A stretch of 64,000 nt of DNA from Clostridia bacterium (GTDB lineage Bacteria; Bacillota; Clostridia; Oscillospirales; Acutalibacteraceae), in assembly GCA_017516965.1 (NCBI GenBank), contig JAFXAP010000015.1, positions 62,001 to 126,000 of the forward strand, in the 5' to 3' direction. Made by a program: the position numbers and the translations under genes. This document shows positions 7,882-17,345 of this stretch, in pieces (position 1 is the first letter of the stretch; each line of letters opens with the position of its first letter). The notes beneath the pieces were generated by a model. The model had not been told where the DNA came from. It saw only the letters and a program-made list of their open reading frames with translations, and did not search any database.

Positions 7882-9738
7882 TTATTTGTAGATAATACAG
7901 TATTCGCATTCACTTAGTGTAATCTTTTCATCACACATTTGTGCGCCAAAAACATTTTTGCAGTCTTTAAATTCGCTGGGCACTGCAATCTCCAAAGCCT
8001 CTTTGCCGCGATTTACCGCAACAAAAACTATAGAATTTTGCCCTTTTCGTGTATAGGAAATAGCGCTTTCATTTGCAAAAACGGTATAAAAATCACCGTC
8101 TTTAAAGGCTTTGCAATTTTTACGCACACGACCTAAAGCCTTATAAAACTCAAGAAGTTTCAGCTCTTCATTACCCCAAGGGTATGTTGCCCTGCAAAAC
8201 GGGTCGCCATAACCCTGAACGCCTGCTTCATCTCCGTAAAACAGTGATGGCACACCCGGTAAAGTGTATTGAATAACTGCCGCCGCCATTAGTCGCTTAA
8301 CACCAAGTGTATATTCACTATCGGTTAGTTTTTGCCCAGACTGCCAAGCGCGGTCGCCAATAAAGCTGCCATCACGACCAAGTATTGTAAGCACTCGCGC
8401 GGTGTCGTGTGTGCCAAGGTGGTTCATAAGGGTATCTACCGAGCATTTTGGGTAGTTTTCAAGTATGCTGTGAACCGTTTCGGAAAGCGCCTCTCCCCCA
8501 CCGTGTTTTACAAAATTTATTATAGCATTGGCAAAAGGGTAGTTCATAACGCTGTCGAGCTGTGAGCCACGCAAAAACTTTCGGCGCGCGCCATAACTAA
8601 TCTTGTTACTTGCGTCCTCCCACACTTCGCCAAGAATGTAAGCGTCGGGGTTTTCACTCTTTATAGCGGTGCGCAACCTGTCTAAAAACCTGTCGGGCAG
8701 TTCGTCGGCAACGTCAAGTCGCCAACCGCTAATACCAAGTTTTAAATACTGACGTAAAATGCCCTTTTCACCCGTGATGTAATCGGTGAAACTTTCATTA
8801 TCTTCATTGGTTTCGGGCAGAGTTTTAACACCCCACCAAGCGTCATAACCGTTGGGGTAATCATAAAACTTAAACCACTCTCGATAGGGTGAGTTGTAAT
8901 CGCGATATGCGCCGCCACAGCCGTATCTGCCTGTGCGGTTAAAATATATGCTGTCGTCACCCGTGTGTGAAAATACGCCGTCAAGAATAATCTTTATACC
9001 CTGCCCTTTGGCAGTTTTACAAAGGCTTTCAAGGTCTGTCTTACTGCCAAGCAACGGGTCTATTTCTTCATAATTTGCAGTGTTATATCTATGGTTTGAG
9101 TGCGCCTCAAAAATGGGGTTTAAATAAATACAGGTAACACCCAAATCTTTAAGATATGGCAGTTTTTGCTCTATTCCCTTAAGGTCTCCGCCATAATAAT
9201 CATTACCCAAAGAACAGGGTCCGTTGTTTTGTCGGTATTCGGGTTGTTTGCCCCATTCTTTGCATATAAAGCGGTCATTTGGCACATTCAGTTTTTCTTT
9301 GCCCGAATTATAAAAACGGTCGGGGAAAATTTGATAAATGAGTCCACCCTTTAGCCAATCGGGTGAAGAAAAGTCACTTTCATACACAGTAAGCTGAAAG
9401 CGCTCGTCGGCCTCTTGCGATACCACCCCAAGCCCGTGCTCTGCTTTTACGACGTAAAACTCCCCGTGGGCGCTTGTATAGCGAAAATCATACCAGTAAA
9501 GCCCCTGTGTCATAGTGATTTCGCAATCAAAAAACTGATAATCGTGTAGCCACTCGGCAGCGGTCATAGGAATTTCACAAACCACGTTATCACTATCGTT
9601 TTTTACGCGCAAAAACACGTTGTAAACACAGGCATCTTTATGCAACAATAGCCGTAGCCGCAAGGTCCCCCCTGCGGGTACGGCTCCAAGATGCGAACGA
9701 TATAAACTGTTTCGTGAATCGTACGGATAGTAATTCAT
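7882..9738 (-). CDS. GH13 alpha-amylase, neopullulanase/cyclomaltodextrinase-like
   Basis: Hydrolyses alpha-1,4 (and possibly alpha-1,6) bonds of maltodextrin or glycogen. The 618-aa protein has an N-terminal beta domain (residues 1-130, CBM34-like), then a GH13 barrel from LIYQIFPDRF. All four conserved regions are visible: DGVFSHTG, GWRLDVADE (catalytic Asp), GEVWED (catalytic Glu) and NHLGTHDTAR. No signal peptide is seen, so it is probably cytoplasmic. The ATG at 9736-9738 lies 1 nt after the glgP stop, with AAGGTTAAG as ribosome binding site inside the glgP end, which points to translational coupling. Together they would degrade storage or imported alpha-glucan. Confidence 0.92.
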   Translation of the reverse strand: MNYYPYDSRNSLYRSHLGAVPAGGTLRLRLLLHKDACVYNVFLRVKNDSDNVVCEIPMTAAEWLHDYQFFDCEITMTQGLYWYDFRYTSAHGEFYVVKAEHGLGVVSQEADERFQLTVYESDFSSPDWLKGGLIYQIFPDRFYNSGKEKLNVPNDRFICKEWGKQPEYRQNNGPCSLGNDYYGGDLKGIEQKLPYLKDLGVTCIYLNPIFEAHSNHRYNTANYEEIDPLLGSKTDLESLCKTAKGQGIKIILDGVFSHTGDDSIYFNRTGRYGCGGAYRDYNSPYREWFKFYDYPNGYDAWWGVKTLPETNEDNESFTDYITGEKGILRQYLKLGISGWRLDVADELPDRFLDRLRTAIKSENPDAYILGEVWEDASNKISYGARRKFLRGSQLDSVMNYPFANAIINFVKHGGGEALSETVHSILENYPKCSVDTLMNHLGTHDTARVLTILGRDGSFIGDRAWQSGQKLTDSEYTLGVKRLMAAAVIQYTLPGVPSLFYGDEAGVQGYGDPFCRATYPWGNEELKLLEFYKALGRVRKNCKAFKDGDFYTVFANESAISYTRKGQNSIVFVAVNRGKEALEIAVPSEFKDCKNVFGAQMCDEKITLSECEYCIIYK

Positions 9739-9739
9739 A

Positions 9740-12142
9740 TTACTTAACCTTATCAAGTCCCCAGATATTCTTTGCGTAATCGTTTATTGAACGGTCAGCG
9801 GCAAAAATACCCGAAGCTGCAATATTTGTAAGTGACATTTTGTTCCACACGTCACTTTGATTATAAAGTTCCATAGCCTTTTTATGCGCTTCGCAATAGT
9901 CGGCATAGTCGGCAAGCGCCATATAGCGATCGACATTTTTAAGTGTGTTGTAAATGTTATCAAACTGCTTACCGTCAATACCGCGACCTATAAAGTCAAG
10001 AGCTTTGCGCAAATCGGCATTGTTGTTATAATACTGCATTGGGTTGTAACCGGTTTTTTGAATTTTTAAAACCTCAGGTGTTTGCATACCAAATATTATG
10101 ATGTTGTCATCCCCTACTGCTGAGTGAATTTCAACATTAGCGCCGTCTTCAGTACCTAAGGTTATGGCGCCGTTCATCATAAACTTCATATTACCTGTAC
10201 CGCTAGCCTCGGTAGAAGCGAGTGAAATCTGCTCGCTGATTTCGGCTGCAGGTATCATAAGTTCGGCCAAAGTAACCCTGTAATCCTCAAGGAACAATAC
10301 CTTTAATTTGTCATTTACTGCGCGGTCATTGTTTATGATTACAGATAGCTTGTAAATCATCTGAATTATTTCTTTAGCAAACAAATAACCCGGCGCCGCC
10401 TTTGCACCAAAAATATATGTTTTTGGTGTAAATGGCGCATTAGGATTATTTTTGATATAAAGGTAATCGCTTATAATGTGAAGCGCATTCATATGCTGAC
10501 GCTTGTATTCGTGCAAACGTTTTACCTGCATATCAACCACTGAATTAGGGTCAATGGTAACGCCCATATTTTGTTTTACATAGTTTGCAAGGCGAACCTT
10601 GTTGCTGTGTTTTATTTCAGCTAAGCGAGCAAGCACAGTCTTATCATCAGCAAAAACCATAAGCTTTTCAAGCTTTGATGCATCTTTTATAAATCCGTCG
10701 CCGATAAGCTCTGTTATAAGCGCAGTAAGCTCAGGGTTTGCCTGACAAAGCCATCTGCGGTGAGCAATGCCGTTTGTAACGTTGGTAAATTTATCGGGTG
10801 TCATTTTGTAATAGTCGTTAAAGAGTTCATCTTTAATAATATCACTATGAAGTTTTGATACGCCGTTTACTGTGTGAGACGCCGCAACACACAAATTTGC
10901 CATACGAACTACGCCGCCCGAAATAATCGCTGTGCGTTCTGCAAGAGCAAAATCACCTGTTTTAGAGATAACCTCTTCACGATATCTGCGGTCAATTTCC
11001 TGCACAATCTGATATATACGAGGCATTCTTTCTTTAAAAAGACTTACCTGCCAACACTCAAGCGCTTCTGCCATAATGGTGTGATTGGTATAAGCCACGG
11101 TGCGTGTTACAATGTCCCAAGCCTTTTCCCAAGAGTAGCCACACTCATCAAGAAGCAAACGCATAAGCTCGGGAATTGCAAGTGTTGGGTGTGTGTCATT
11201 AATGTGGATTGCAACCTTATCAGGCAAATTTTCAAGAGTGTTATATTTGCGCATATGACGGTTAAGAATATCTTGAACCGATGCAGATACCAAGAAATAC
11301 TGCTGACGAAGACGAAGTGATTTACCCTCGGGGTGCTTATCTTCAGGATAAAGTATTTTAGATATAGCCTCGGCTGATGCCCTTTGCTCAATAGCGCGAA
11401 CATAGTCACCTTGGCTGAATGCTGACATATCAAAGTCCTGACACTCGGCGCTCCAAAGACGCAATACGTTTACAGTTTTACCGTCTTTACCTGCGCATTT
11501 AAGGTCATAAGGCATAGCGCGAACATTGTTGTAATCCTTATGTTCAACGTGGTGGTAGTTATTGTCCCACCAGTCGTCAATATAGCCATCAAAATGAACG
11601 TCTACCGCTGAGTGAGGACGTGGTTCAAGCCATACCTCACCGCCGGGAAGCCAAAAATCAGGCATTTCGGTCTGCCAACCGTCAACAAGTTTTTGACGGA
11701 AAATGCCAAGCTCATATTTAATGCAGTAACCCATAGCAGAATAACTGCTGCTTGAAAGTCCGTCAAGAAAACACGCCGCCAAACGACCAAGACCGCCGTT
11801 TCCAAGACCTGCGTCGGGTTCGAGTTCAAACAAATTGTCAAGATTTACCTTGTAACTCTTGAGCGCCTTGCGCATAGTATCGGTCAAGTCAAGGTTGTAA
11901 AGGTTGTTTTTGAGTGAACGACCCATCAAAAACTCCATACTTAAATAGTAGATAGTTTTGCTTTCCTGCTCATCAACCGCTTTTTTAAACGCAGCCTTGC
12001 GCTCGCTCATAATATCAAGCAATACCAAAACAGTAGCCTTATAAAAAATATCATCAGACGCCTGTTCAGGTGTAACACCAAAGTTATGAGAAAGTTTTTT
12101 CTCTAACATTTCTTTGAGTGCTGTAATTGTGTATTTTGTCAT
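9740..12142 (-). CDS. glgP: Glycogen/maltodextrin phosphorylase
   Basis: PLP-dependent GT35 enzyme that releases glucose-1-phosphate from the non-reducing ends of alpha-1,4-glucan. The 800-aa protein has the substrate-binding GNGGLGRLAACFLDG near residue 120 and the PLP-lysine motif EASGTGNMKFMMNGA near 650, both intact. I chose ATG at 12140-12142 behind GGAGATGTTATT. A longer frame to 12205 lacks a ribosome binding site and runs into the promoter. It is the first gene of a two-gene operon with the GH13 amylase. Confidence 0.95.
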   Translation of the reverse strand: MTKYTITALKEMLEKKLSHNFGVTPEQASDDIFYKATVLVLLDIMSERKAAFKKAVDEQESKTIYYLSMEFLMGRSLKNNLYNLDLTDTMRKALKSYKVNLDNLFELEPDAGLGNGGLGRLAACFLDGLSSSSYSAMGYCIKYELGIFRQKLVDGWQTEMPDFWLPGGEVWLEPRPHSAVDVHFDGYIDDWWDNNYHHVEHKDYNNVRAMPYDLKCAGKDGKTVNVLRLWSAECQDFDMSAFSQGDYVRAIEQRASAEAISKILYPEDKHPEGKSLRLRQQYFLVSASVQDILNRHMRKYNTLENLPDKVAIHINDTHPTLAIPELMRLLLDECGYSWEKAWDIVTRTVAYTNHTIMAEALECWQVSLFKERMPRIYQIVQEIDRRYREEVISKTGDFALAERTAIISGGVVRMANLCVAASHTVNGVSKLHSDIIKDELFNDYYKMTPDKFTNVTNGIAHRRWLCQANPELTALITELIGDGFIKDASKLEKLMVFADDKTVLARLAEIKHSNKVRLANYVKQNMGVTIDPNSVVDMQVKRLHEYKRQHMNALHIISDYLYIKNNPNAPFTPKTYIFGAKAAPGYLFAKEIIQMIYKLSVIINNDRAVNDKLKVLFLEDYRVTLAELMIPAAEISEQISLASTEASGTGNMKFMMNGAITLGTEDGANVEIHSAVGDDNIIIFGMQTPEVLKIQKTGYNPMQYYNNNADLRKALDFIGRGIDGKQFDNIYNTLKNVDRYMALADYADYCEAHKKAMELYNQSDVWNKMSLTNIAASGIFAADRSINDYAKNIWGLDKVK

Positions 12143-12196
12143 AATAACATCTCCATAAAAAGATATATTTTTGTTAAGTTTATTGTTTACCCTTAT

Positions 12197-12225
12197 ATAA
12201 TACATTATTCAATACGTATTTTCAA
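12197..12225 (-). promoter_or_regulatory. Promoter of glgP
   Basis: Minus-strand TTGAAA (12225-12220) and TATTAT (12202-12197) with 17-bp spacing, about 55 bp upstream of the glgP ATG. Confidence 0.5.
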
Positions 12226-12453
12226 GTGGTACTAAAAACAATATTTGCACAGTTTTTTATGCATATTGCATAATTTTTAAGGTAAAATTGCTGTTTTGTA
12301 AAATTATTTTATGCATTATTGACATATTTTTGTATATTTTTTCTTTCAACAAAACGTTATCATATAAAAATATGCAATTTAATTGTTGATTATTATGGAG
12401 AAAATATGATATTATTTAATAAATGTAATAACTATGCAAGGTACTGAAAATAA
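12226..12453. other. Divergent intergenic region, very A+T rich
   Basis: This is part of a 311-bp stretch without a gene, between glgP and the DUF2156 gene. I see a possible plus-strand promoter, TTGTTG (12383-12388) and TATGAT (12405-12410) with 16-bp spacing. The only ribosome-binding-like sequence is a distant AAGGT about 12 nt before the ATG at 12454. No ORF, repeat or convincing RNA structure was found in the rest. Confidence 0.4.
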
Positions 12454-13332
12454 ATGGAATTTAAAAAAATAGAACTTTGTGATAAAGATGCGCTTAGCGC
12501 TTTTTTAAAAAGCGCTGATGAACTTACCTGTGAAATCAGTTTTGTAAATCTTTGGCTATGGCAACCGCTTTATAATAACTGCTACTGCATTGAAGACGGT
12601 ATGTTGTTTTTAAAGTCATATGATGAAAATCTTGTGACCTACTCCCTACCATTCGGCGATACCAAACGCGGTATGCAAAAAATTATAGATCACTGTGGCG
12701 ATTTGCCTGATATATGGGCGCAAGAAGGGGCAAGGTTTAACGAATTTAAAAATCTTTATGGCAATTTTTATGATATTTATGAATCGCGCAATGAGTTTGA
12801 TTACATTTACAATTCAAGCGACCTTATTAACCTGACAGGTAAAAAGTACCACTCAAAACGCAATCACATTTCGGCATTTTCAAGACAACATAATTGGCGC
12901 TATGAAGACATAAATAAAGAAAACATCGAAAAGGTTAAAGAGTGCGCTAAGATATGGTACAGTCAAAACGCCGACAATATGGATGAAGAATTAAAGCGCG
13001 AGATGCTGGGCGTAGAGCTTATACTTAATAATATAGACGCGCTTGACATCAAGGGTGGCGCCATAACAGTTGACGAAAAGGTTGTTGCCTTTACGCTTGG
13101 GTCTGCTGTAAACGAACAGGTCTTTAACATTCACATTGAAAAAGCTCTTTCCGGCTTTGACGGGGCTTACAGCGTAATAAATCGCGAGTTCGCCGCAAAA
13201 AACGCCCAAAATTATAGGTACATTAATCGCGAAGACGACTTAGGGATTGAGGGACTTAGAAGAGCAAAGCTGTCTTACAAGCCCGAGATTATATTGCCAA
13301 AATATATTTGCACCAAGAAGGAAAACACATGA
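12454..13332 (+). CDS. DUF2156 (phosphatidylglycerol lysyltransferase C-terminal-like) protein
   Basis: A 292-aa soluble protein that I place in the DUF2156 family, a double-GNAT fold related to the catalytic domain of aminoacyl-phosphatidylglycerol synthases (MprF). Seen in sequence: MEFKKIELCDKD..., the segment GKKYHSKRNHISAFSRQHNWRYE near residue 130, and DGAYSVINREFAAKNAQNYRYINREDDLG near 250, which match the family pattern. It lacks the membrane part of MprF, so an acyl or aminoacyl transfer role is inference. It ends in an ATGA overlap with the next gene, indicating coupling. Confidence 0.8.
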   Translation: MEFKKIELCDKDALSAFLKSADELTCEISFVNLWLWQPLYNNCYCIEDGMLFLKSYDENLVTYSLPFGDTKRGMQKIIDHCGDLPDIWAQEGARFNEFKNLYGNFYDIYESRNEFDYIYNSSDLINLTGKKYHSKRNHISAFSRQHNWRYEDINKENIEKVKECAKIWYSQNADNMDEELKREMLGVELILNNIDALDIKGGAITVDEKVVAFTLGSAVNEQVFNIHIEKALSGFDGAYSVINREFAAKNAQNYRYINREDDLGIEGLRRAKLSYKPEIILPKYICTKKENT

Positions 13333-13832
13333 CTCAAAGACAACAATGCGAAAAGCTTTATAACCTGGCTTTTGGGCAGGACATAGAATTTGACAAAATG
13401 CTTTTTGACCTCTTTTTTGACCGTGTCGAAACGTTAGAAATTGATGGTCAGGTAGCGTCAATGTATTTTAAAATACCCTGCACATTAAATATTGACGGCA
13501 CAAAAACCAAGGCTTACTACATTTATGCAGTAACTACGCACTGCGACTTTCGCCACAAGGGGCTTATGAGCAAGCTTTTTGAGCAGACGCAAACCGAAAA
13601 AGATGCCTTTTATTTTTTAAAGCCATCAAGCGAGGAAGTTATAAATTTTTATACCCAGACAGGTTTCAGGCAGATAATCGGTACCACCGAATTTTGTGAC
13701 GCGACAATCGAAGTTGATGATAATTTTAAAAAACTATCTTCACTTTGTGACAAACCAAAAACTGCTTTCCCCATTATGATAAAGGGAAAGCCCGATATTA
13801 GCAAATTAACATTTGAATATACACTTGAATAA
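13329..13832 (+). CDS. GNAT family N-acetyltransferase
   Basis: Predicted acetyl-CoA-dependent acyltransferase of unknown substrate, 167 aa. The motif YIYAVTTHCDFRHKGLMSKLF near residue 65-85 is the acetyl-CoA binding beta4-alpha3 segment, and EEVINFYTQTGFRQI is the usual C-terminal GNAT segment. The start at 13329 follows AAGGAAAACAC and shares four bases (ATGA) with the end of the DUF2156 gene. A farther upstream in-frame ATG at 13308 has no ribosome binding site. The next gene (GH38) starts 11 bp downstream, so the three genes form an operon. Confidence 0.82.
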   Translation: MTQRQQCEKLYNLAFGQDIEFDKMLFDLFFDRVETLEIDGQVASMYFKIPCTLNIDGTKTKAYYIYAVTTHCDFRHKGLMSKLFEQTQTEKDAFYFLKPSSEEVINFYTQTGFRQIIGTTEFCDATIEVDDNFKKLSSLCDKPKTAFPIMIKGKPDISKLTFEYTLE

Positions 13833-13843
13833 GGAGATTTATT

Positions 13844-16324
13844 ATGGCTAAAAAAACTTATATCATTTGCAACGCCCACCTTGACCCTATATGGCAATGG
13901 GAATGGGAAGAAGGCGCCGCCGAAGCACTTTCAACCTTTCGCATAGCGGCAGATTTTTGCGAACAGTACGAGGACTATATTTTTTGTCACAATGAAGTTT
14001 TGCTTTATGATTGGATTGAACAGTTTGACCCCGAACTGTTTGCCCGCATACAAGACCTTGTAAAAAGAGGCAAATGGCACATTATGGGCGGTTGGCATGT
14101 GCAACCCGACTGTAATATGCCTTCGGGTGAAAGTTTTGTTCGTCAGATTCTTTCAGGCAGAAAATACTTTTTAGAAAAATTCAACAAGGTTCCCGAGGTG
14201 GCTATAAACTTTGACTCTTTTGGTCACAGCCGTGGACTTGTTCAGATTATGGCAAAAAGCGGTTACAAGGGCTACATACATATGCGCCCACAGCCACAGC
14301 ATTTAGAACTGCCTGCAGGTGATTATACCTGGGTGGGTTATGACGGTTCTAAGGTTGTCGGCATTCGCCCACACGGTTGGTACAGCACACCTAAAGGTCA
14401 TGCCGCAGAGTACATAAACTCAACAATTGCACAATGCCCCGACAACGACATAAACATGCGACTTTGGGGTATCGGTAATCACGGTGGTGGTCCTTCTAAA
14501 AAAGACCTTGACGACCTTGTAGTTTTCAAAGAAGAGTTAAAGGCAAAAGATATCGACCTTATACACTCCACACCGGAAGAGTATCTTGCCGAAGCGATAA
14601 AGTACCACGAATTACCCGAGGTTGACCACAGCCTATGGTGTTGGGCAGTTGGTTGTTATACCTCGCAAGTTCGTGTAAAACAAAAACACAGAGCGGCTGA
14701 AAACATATATTACCTTACCGAAATTATGTGCTCGCACGCGGCAAACGAAGGTCTTATGGAATATCCCTTTAAAGAACTTTCGGACGCTATGTATGACATT
14801 ATGACGGTAGAGTTTCACGATGTTTTGCCTGGTTCTTCAATACAACCCGCCGAAGATATGGGCATTCGTATGATGGACCACGCAATAGAAATATTAACCC
14901 GTCTTAAAGCCAAGGCTTTCTTTGCCCTCGCAGGCGGACAAACCAAGGCTGAGCCTGACAAGATACCGATTTTTGTTTACAACCCCTACCCATACGAGAT
15001 AACCGAAGATATTATGTGCGAATTCAACCTTTGGGATCAGGACAGAAATCTCTATTTTATGAAGCCTGTGGTTTATAGCAAAAACGGAGAAATCGTTCCA
15101 TCACAATGCGAAAAAGAATATAGCACCATTCCTATCAACTGGAGAAAGCGCGTTGTATTCAGAGCAACTCTTGCTCCTATGACGCTTAATCGTTTTGATT
15201 GCGGTTTTGAAACGTTTGATGAGCGTCCACAGCTTAAAGCCACCGAAAAAGACGGTTATTTCATTTTAAATCGTGGTGGCACAACCGTTAAAATCAACAC
15301 AGCTACCGGTCTTGTTGACGAGTATGTTAAAGACGGTAAAAACTATGTTGAAAATAGTGCTTTCGGTCTTGAAGTGTTTAACGACGACTTTGACCCGTGG
15401 GGTATGATGGTAACAGCCTTTAAGGAAAAGGTTGGCGAATTTAAGCTTTTGACACCCGCACAAGCAAAAGAATTTTTATATCTTGAAAATGAAATTCCAT
15501 CGGTTCACATTATCGAAGACGGCGACGTGCAGACAACAGTTGAAGCTGTATTTGGTTATAAAAACTCTTATGCCGTACTCAAATATATTTTGGGTGAAAA
15601 CGGTGAACTAAAACTCGATATTCGTGTGAACTGGGGCGAAAAGCAAAGACTTTTACGTCTTAATATTCCAACCTCACTTAAAAACAGCGTTTGCGTTGGA
15701 GAACAACCCTATGGTGAAGAAAAGCTTAAAGATGATTTTGAAGAAAACGTATCTCAAAAATACATCGCCGTATCGGATGAAAACAACTGCTTTGTTGCAA
15801 TTAACAACGGTATTTACGGCTCTTGCTTTGATAGCAGCACGGGCAACTTAAAATATACATTGTTGCGCTCGGCTTCCTACTGCGCGCACCCGGTTGATGA
15901 CCGTATTGTTATGCCGCAAGACCGCTATATGCCATATATAGAACAGGGCGAACGCGATTTTAGCTTTATGTTCTTTGCAGGCGAAAATGCCCAAACCAAA
16001 CAGTTTGCCGCAAGAAAGGCGCAACACTTTAATATGAAGCCTATGGCACTTTCTTTCTACCCAACAGGTGTTGGCAAGGCGGCTAGCTCACCACTTGAAC
16101 TTTCAGACACCAGTGTTATAACAATTAACGCATTTAAAAAGGCTGATTGCGGTGATGGCTATATAGTAAGACTGTTTAACCCAACCGCTACTGCTCAAAA
16201 ATGCACACTTAAATACTACAGCGCTAAAACCGAGGTTCAGTTTGGCGCATACGAAATTAAAACTATCCGTATAAACGGTGAAAACTTTACCGAAACCGAC
16301 CTTATGGAAGGTTTGATAGGCTAA
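13844..16324 (+). CDS. Alpha-mannosidase, glycoside hydrolase family 38
   Basis: Hydrolyses alpha-mannosidic linkages by a retaining, metal-dependent mechanism. The 826-aa protein opens with CNAHLDPIWQWEWEEG (zinc-binding His and Asp), and has NFDSFGHSRGLVQIM near residue 125 with the nucleophile-region Asp, plus EFHDVLPGSSI near 325. C-terminal beta domains follow. No signal peptide is present, so it probably acts in the cytoplasm on imported mannosides. The ATG follows AAGGAGATTTATT. GH38 bacterial enzymes vary in linkage preference, so the exact substrate is open. Confidence 0.93.
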   Translation: MAKKTYIICNAHLDPIWQWEWEEGAAEALSTFRIAADFCEQYEDYIFCHNEVLLYDWIEQFDPELFARIQDLVKRGKWHIMGGWHVQPDCNMPSGESFVRQILSGRKYFLEKFNKVPEVAINFDSFGHSRGLVQIMAKSGYKGYIHMRPQPQHLELPAGDYTWVGYDGSKVVGIRPHGWYSTPKGHAAEYINSTIAQCPDNDINMRLWGIGNHGGGPSKKDLDDLVVFKEELKAKDIDLIHSTPEEYLAEAIKYHELPEVDHSLWCWAVGCYTSQVRVKQKHRAAENIYYLTEIMCSHAANEGLMEYPFKELSDAMYDIMTVEFHDVLPGSSIQPAEDMGIRMMDHAIEILTRLKAKAFFALAGGQTKAEPDKIPIFVYNPYPYEITEDIMCEFNLWDQDRNLYFMKPVVYSKNGEIVPSQCEKEYSTIPINWRKRVVFRATLAPMTLNRFDCGFETFDERPQLKATEKDGYFILNRGGTTVKINTATGLVDEYVKDGKNYVENSAFGLEVFNDDFDPWGMMVTAFKEKVGEFKLLTPAQAKEFLYLENEIPSVHIIEDGDVQTTVEAVFGYKNSYAVLKYILGENGELKLDIRVNWGEKQRLLRLNIPTSLKNSVCVGEQPYGEEKLKDDFEENVSQKYIAVSDENNCFVAINNGIYGSCFDSSTGNLKYTLLRSASYCAHPVDDRIVMPQDRYMPYIEQGERDFSFMFFAGENAQTKQFAARKAQHFNMKPMALSFYPTGVGKAASSPLELSDTSVITINAFKKADCGDGYIVRLFNPTATAQKCTLKYYSAKTEVQFGAYEIKTIRINGENFTETDLMEGLIG

Positions 16325-16370
16325 CAAAAAAGCGTTTGACTTAAAATTAAGTCAAACGCTTTAATTTTGT
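16325..16370. terminator. Bidirectional terminator between GH38 and asp23-like genes
   Basis: A perfect 14-bp stem (16331-16344 with 16347-16360) between convergent genes. A-run on the left and T-rich tail on the right allow termination in both directions. Confidence 0.85.
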
Positions 16371-16375
16371 TTTAA

Positions 16376-16717
16376 TTATTCAGCCTCTTCAAAATCAATG
16401 TCTTCAACGTTAACGTTAACGCGTGTTACTGCTGTGTTGGTCATTGTTTGAATTTTGTCTTTAACGTTTTTCTGAACAGCATCTGCAATTTCGCGAACCT
16501 TTACCTTAGAATCAATGGTTATATAAATGCTGATTTCGAGAGCGCCGTTAATGCTTTCAACCTTTACAGCCTTAACAACATTTTTTGCCTTAAGAGCGTT
16601 TTTAAGGTCAACCGCCTTCTTAGCAACACCCTTAACACCCTCTATTTCACAAGCGGCAAGTTCAGCCACTCTTTCAAGCACATCGGTATTTACAGAAATC
16701 TGTGTTTTGTTTTCCAT
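16376..16717 (-). CDS. Asp23/Gls24 family protein
   Basis: A 113-aa cytoplasmic protein of the Asp23/Gls24 (DUF322) family, linked in Firmicutes to envelope stress; the related B. subtilis YqhY sits next to the spoIIIA and accBC region, as here. Visible family pattern: VLERVAELAACEIEGVKGVAKK near residue 12 and IYITIDSKVKVREIADAVQKNVKDKIQTMT near 65. The ATG follows GGAGGATAAAGCA. It lies 91 bp downstream of spoIIIAH, and that gap holds a palindrome that may be a control site, so it may be transcribed separately. Confidence 0.92.
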   Translation of the reverse strand: MENKTQISVNTDVLERVAELAACEIEGVKGVAKKAVDLKNALKAKNVVKAVKVESINGALEISIYITIDSKVKVREIADAVQKNVKDKIQTMTNTAVTRVNVNVEDIDFEEAE

Positions 16718-16753
16718 TGCTTTATCCTCCGTATATAAAAGTTAAAATTTGCA

Positions 16754-16784
16754 TTACTGTAATATTATTACAATGATATTGTAA
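16754..16784. promoter_or_regulatory. Palindromic element upstream of the asp23-like gene
   Basis: A 17-bp palindrome with 7-bp arms (16768-16774 with 16778-16784) lies 50 bp upstream of the asp23-like start, next to a second ATTAC...GTAAT-like element. It loosely resembles PerR/Fur-type boxes. The protein that binds it is unknown. Confidence 0.35.
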
Positions 16785-16808
16785 CATAATTCCCCTAACT
16801 TTGCAAGT

Positions 16809-17345
16809 TTATTTTATAGTGACTATTTTTATGTTTGAAAGCGGTATTTCGGTTTGCGCTGTAACAATATCTTGAATTTGCAATGTTTGTTGGGTGGTAA
16901 CGCCCTCTGATTTTACAATTATACTGGCGTCACTTTCCCCAAGGATTGCCACAGCCTTTTCAAAGCCCTTTGCTTTAAGCAGTGTTTCAATGTTGTTTGC
17001 CTTTTCAATTCTTAAGGCAATTTCTTTTACACTACCAAGCGTCTGCTCACGCTGTTCATCGGTCAATGTAGCTGATTTTAAACTTTCTTCAACCGTTTCC
17101 TGCGCTTCATCTAAGGCCTTTTGCCTGTCACTTTTTGCCTTTTCAAAATAATCCTCCGTTTCAACCTTGGCGGCAGTTTGCACAGCCTCGCCACTTGAAA
17201 CCTCGCTATCATTTACAAAGGTGGCTTCCCCCATATATTTTTCATTTGAAGAAAACTTCATATTAAGCCACACCGCGCCGCCAAGCGCCAAAAGCATGAG
17301 CGCCAAAACCACCTGATGTTTGCCAAAAACCTTACCCTTTTTCAT
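16809..17345 (-). CDS. spoIIIAH: Stage III sporulation protein AH
   Basis: Mother-cell membrane protein that pairs with forespore SpoIIQ across the engulfing septum to form the A-Q channel. The 178-aa product has an N-terminal membrane helix (HQVVLALMLLALGGAVWLN), a charged alpha-helical stretch (residues 60-110, EAQETVEESL) and a C-terminal ring-building domain (ALRIEKANNIETLLKAKGFEKAVAIL), all typical of SpoIIIAH. It starts behind GGAGG and overlaps spoIIIAG by 4 bp. It is the last gene of the spoIIIA operon. Confidence 0.92.
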   Translation of the reverse strand: MKKGKVFGKHQVVLALMLLALGGAVWLNMKFSSNEKYMGEATFVNDSEVSSGEAVQTAAKVETEDYFEKAKSDRQKALDEAQETVEESLKSATLTDEQREQTLGSVKEIALRIEKANNIETLLKAKGFEKAVAILGESDASIIVKSEGVTTQQTLQIQDIVTAQTEIPLSNIKIVTIK

